5,120 nucleotides of DNA from Oscillospiraceae bacterium (GTDB lineage: Bacteria; Bacillota; Clostridia; Oscillospirales; Ruminococcaceae). The notes under the pieces are model-generated. The model did no database searches. It had not been told where the DNA came from and saw only the letters and a list, made by a program, of their open reading frames with translations. A program made the position numbers and the translations under genes. This document shows positions 4,543 to 5,120 of the stretch, piece after piece (the first letter of the stretch is position 1; each line of letters opens with the position of its first letter). The stretch spans positions 1 through 5,120 of the forward strand of contig CAAGDZ010000195.1 of the NCBI GenBank assembly GCA_900768735.1. The letters run 5' to 3'.

Positions 4543-5120
4543 ATGCAGGGACTTGCGGACGGCATACAAAGCGCAATCGAATATATCGAAGAGAATATCA
4601 CCGAGGAGCTTGATATAAACGACATAGCGGCAAGGGCGTATGTATCGGCGTTTCATTTTCAGCGAATATTCAGCGTGCTGTGCGGTATTTCCGTCGGAGA
4701 ATATGTCAGAAACAGGCGGCTTACGCTTGCAGCGCAGGAGCTGTCGGCTTCGGGTATAAAGGTAATCGACGCGGCGGTAAAGTACGGCTATGATTCTGCG
4801 GACAGCTTTGCAAGGGCTTTTACACGGTTTCACGGTATATCTCCCTCTGCGGCAAGAGAAAAGGGTGCAAGGCTTAAATCCTTTGCACCTTTAAGAATCA
4901 AACTTTCATTGGAGGGTGGTACTATGTTGGAGTACACAATTGTAGAAAAGGCGGCATTTACGGTAATGGGAAGGTCACGCACATTTAATGCGGACACTTC
5001 CTACAGCGAAATCCCTAAGTTCTGGGAGGAGCACATGACAAGCGAGGAGAGTAAAATCGTCTGCGGTATGTACGGTGTCTGCCTTGACGGTGACGGCAAG
5101 AATTTTGAATACCTTATCGC
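4543..5120 (+). CDS. AraC-family regulator with GyrI-like domain (3' end missing)
   Basis: 192 codons are visible and the frame is open at the window end. Residues about 8-105 are a complete two-helix-turn-helix AraC/XylS DNA-binding domain placed N-terminally. The first HTH is LDINDIAARAYVSAFHFQRIFS (23-44), with GISVGEYVRNRRLTLAAQEL between. The second HTH is IKVIDAAVKYGYDSADSFARAF (72-93), followed by the signature FTRFHGISPSAAR (93-105). From about 128 on (MLEYTIVEKAAFTVMGRSRTF, then IPKFWEEHM) it resembles the start of the GyrI/Rob-type effector-binding domain. This order, HTH first and sensor second, matches Rob-like regulators of about 280-290 residues, so roughly 90-100 residues are missing. 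Ligand and targets are unknown. The nearby azlCD genes are one possible target, and genes beyond the window are another. ATG4543 has the ribosome site GGGAG 7 bases upstream. Confidence 0.92.
   Translation, partial: MQGLADGIQSAIEYIEENITEELDINDIAARAYVSAFHFQRIFSVLCGISVGEYVRNRRLTLAAQELSASGIKVIDAAVKYGYDSADSFARAFTRFHGISPSAAREKGARLKSFAPLRIKLSLEGGTMLEYTIVEKAAFTVMGRSRTFNADTSYSEIPKFWEEHMTSEESKIVCGMYGVCLDGDGKNFEYLI
4860..4892 (+). repeat. Hairpin within the regulator's interdomain linker
   Basis: 4860-4872 (AAAGGGTGCAAGG) pairs with 4880-4892 (CCTTTGCACCTTT) in about 12 base pairs, with one bulged base in each arm and a 7-base loop CTTAAAT. It lies in coding sequence for linker residues about 106-117. 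It has only a short U-run, so termination would be weak at best. Confidence 0.5.
4911..4926 (+). promoter_or_regulatory. Internal ribosome site and ATG at the domain junction
   Basis: GGAGGGTGG (4911-4919) is followed by ATG at 4924-4926, with 8 bases between GGAGG and the ATG. The ATG is in frame (Met128) at the first residue of the GyrI-like domain. The sequence would be an ordinary good initiation site if exposed in the mRNA. The same bases encode the linker residues EGG-T, so coding constraint is an alternative explanation. Confidence 0.45.

Noticed and set aside
4279..4833. 184-codon minus-strand open frame
   Set aside because: It runs opposite azlD and the AraC-type gene, both clear by motif, and spans their promoter region. 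It has no recognisable domain.
1..5120. Mobile element, prophage, CRISPR or defence island
   Set aside because: No transposase, integrase, terminal inverted repeats, phage structural gene, spaced direct repeats or toxin-antitoxin pair was seen, and base composition looks even across the window.

Overview
This window is an ordinary, gene-dense bacterial chromosome fragment with every gene on the + strand. Its first 22 bases are not biological: they match the 3' end of the Illumina TruSeq read-1 adapter, so the window begins at an untrimmed contig end, and the first gene is cut there. Moderate GC (roughly mid-40s to 50% by eye), heavy ATA/AAA use alongside GC-rich Ala/Gly/Arg codons, strong GGAGG-type ribosome binding sites, a TTG start and the protein types point to a Firmicute of class Clostridia. 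A Ruminococcus/Oscillospiraceae-like gut organism is my guess, from general resemblance only.

Region 1 (23-2515) is a tight three-gene run with gaps of 15 and 17 bases: the C-terminal part of an alpha/beta hydrolase, a winged-helix protein of the AlkZ/YcaQ (HTH_42) DNA glycosylase superfamily, and a protein resembling the alpha/alpha-toroid (prenyltransferase/terpenoid cyclase-like) fold. They are probably cotranscribed from a promoter outside the window. Nothing in the sequence shows a shared pathway.

Region 2 (2516-3382) starts with a 131-base gap holding an imperfect inverted repeat and a near-consensus sigma-A promoter. It is followed by a one-gene unit for an XRE-type regulator with a GyrI-like effector-binding domain, closed by a strong 15-bp intrinsic terminator.

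Region 3 (3383-4462) is azlC-azlD, the two-subunit exporter family for branched-chain amino acids (and their analogues). The genes overlap by one base (TAATG). The best promoter candidate for the pair has its -35 inside the upstream terminator hairpin, and a short perfect palindrome sits at the predicted transcription start.

Region 4 (4463-5120) is a short gap with an extended -10 element and a 10-base-phased direct repeat, followed by an AraC-family regulator. Its C-terminal GyrI-like domain runs off the window end. A strong internal ribosome binding site and ATG lie exactly at the junction between its DNA-binding and effector domains.

The azlCD pair is thus flanked by two unrelated DNA-binding proteins that carry the same kind of small-molecule sensing domain, which suggests ligand-responsive control of export or stress genes. 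I see no mobile element, CRISPR array, RNA gene or obvious new defence system.
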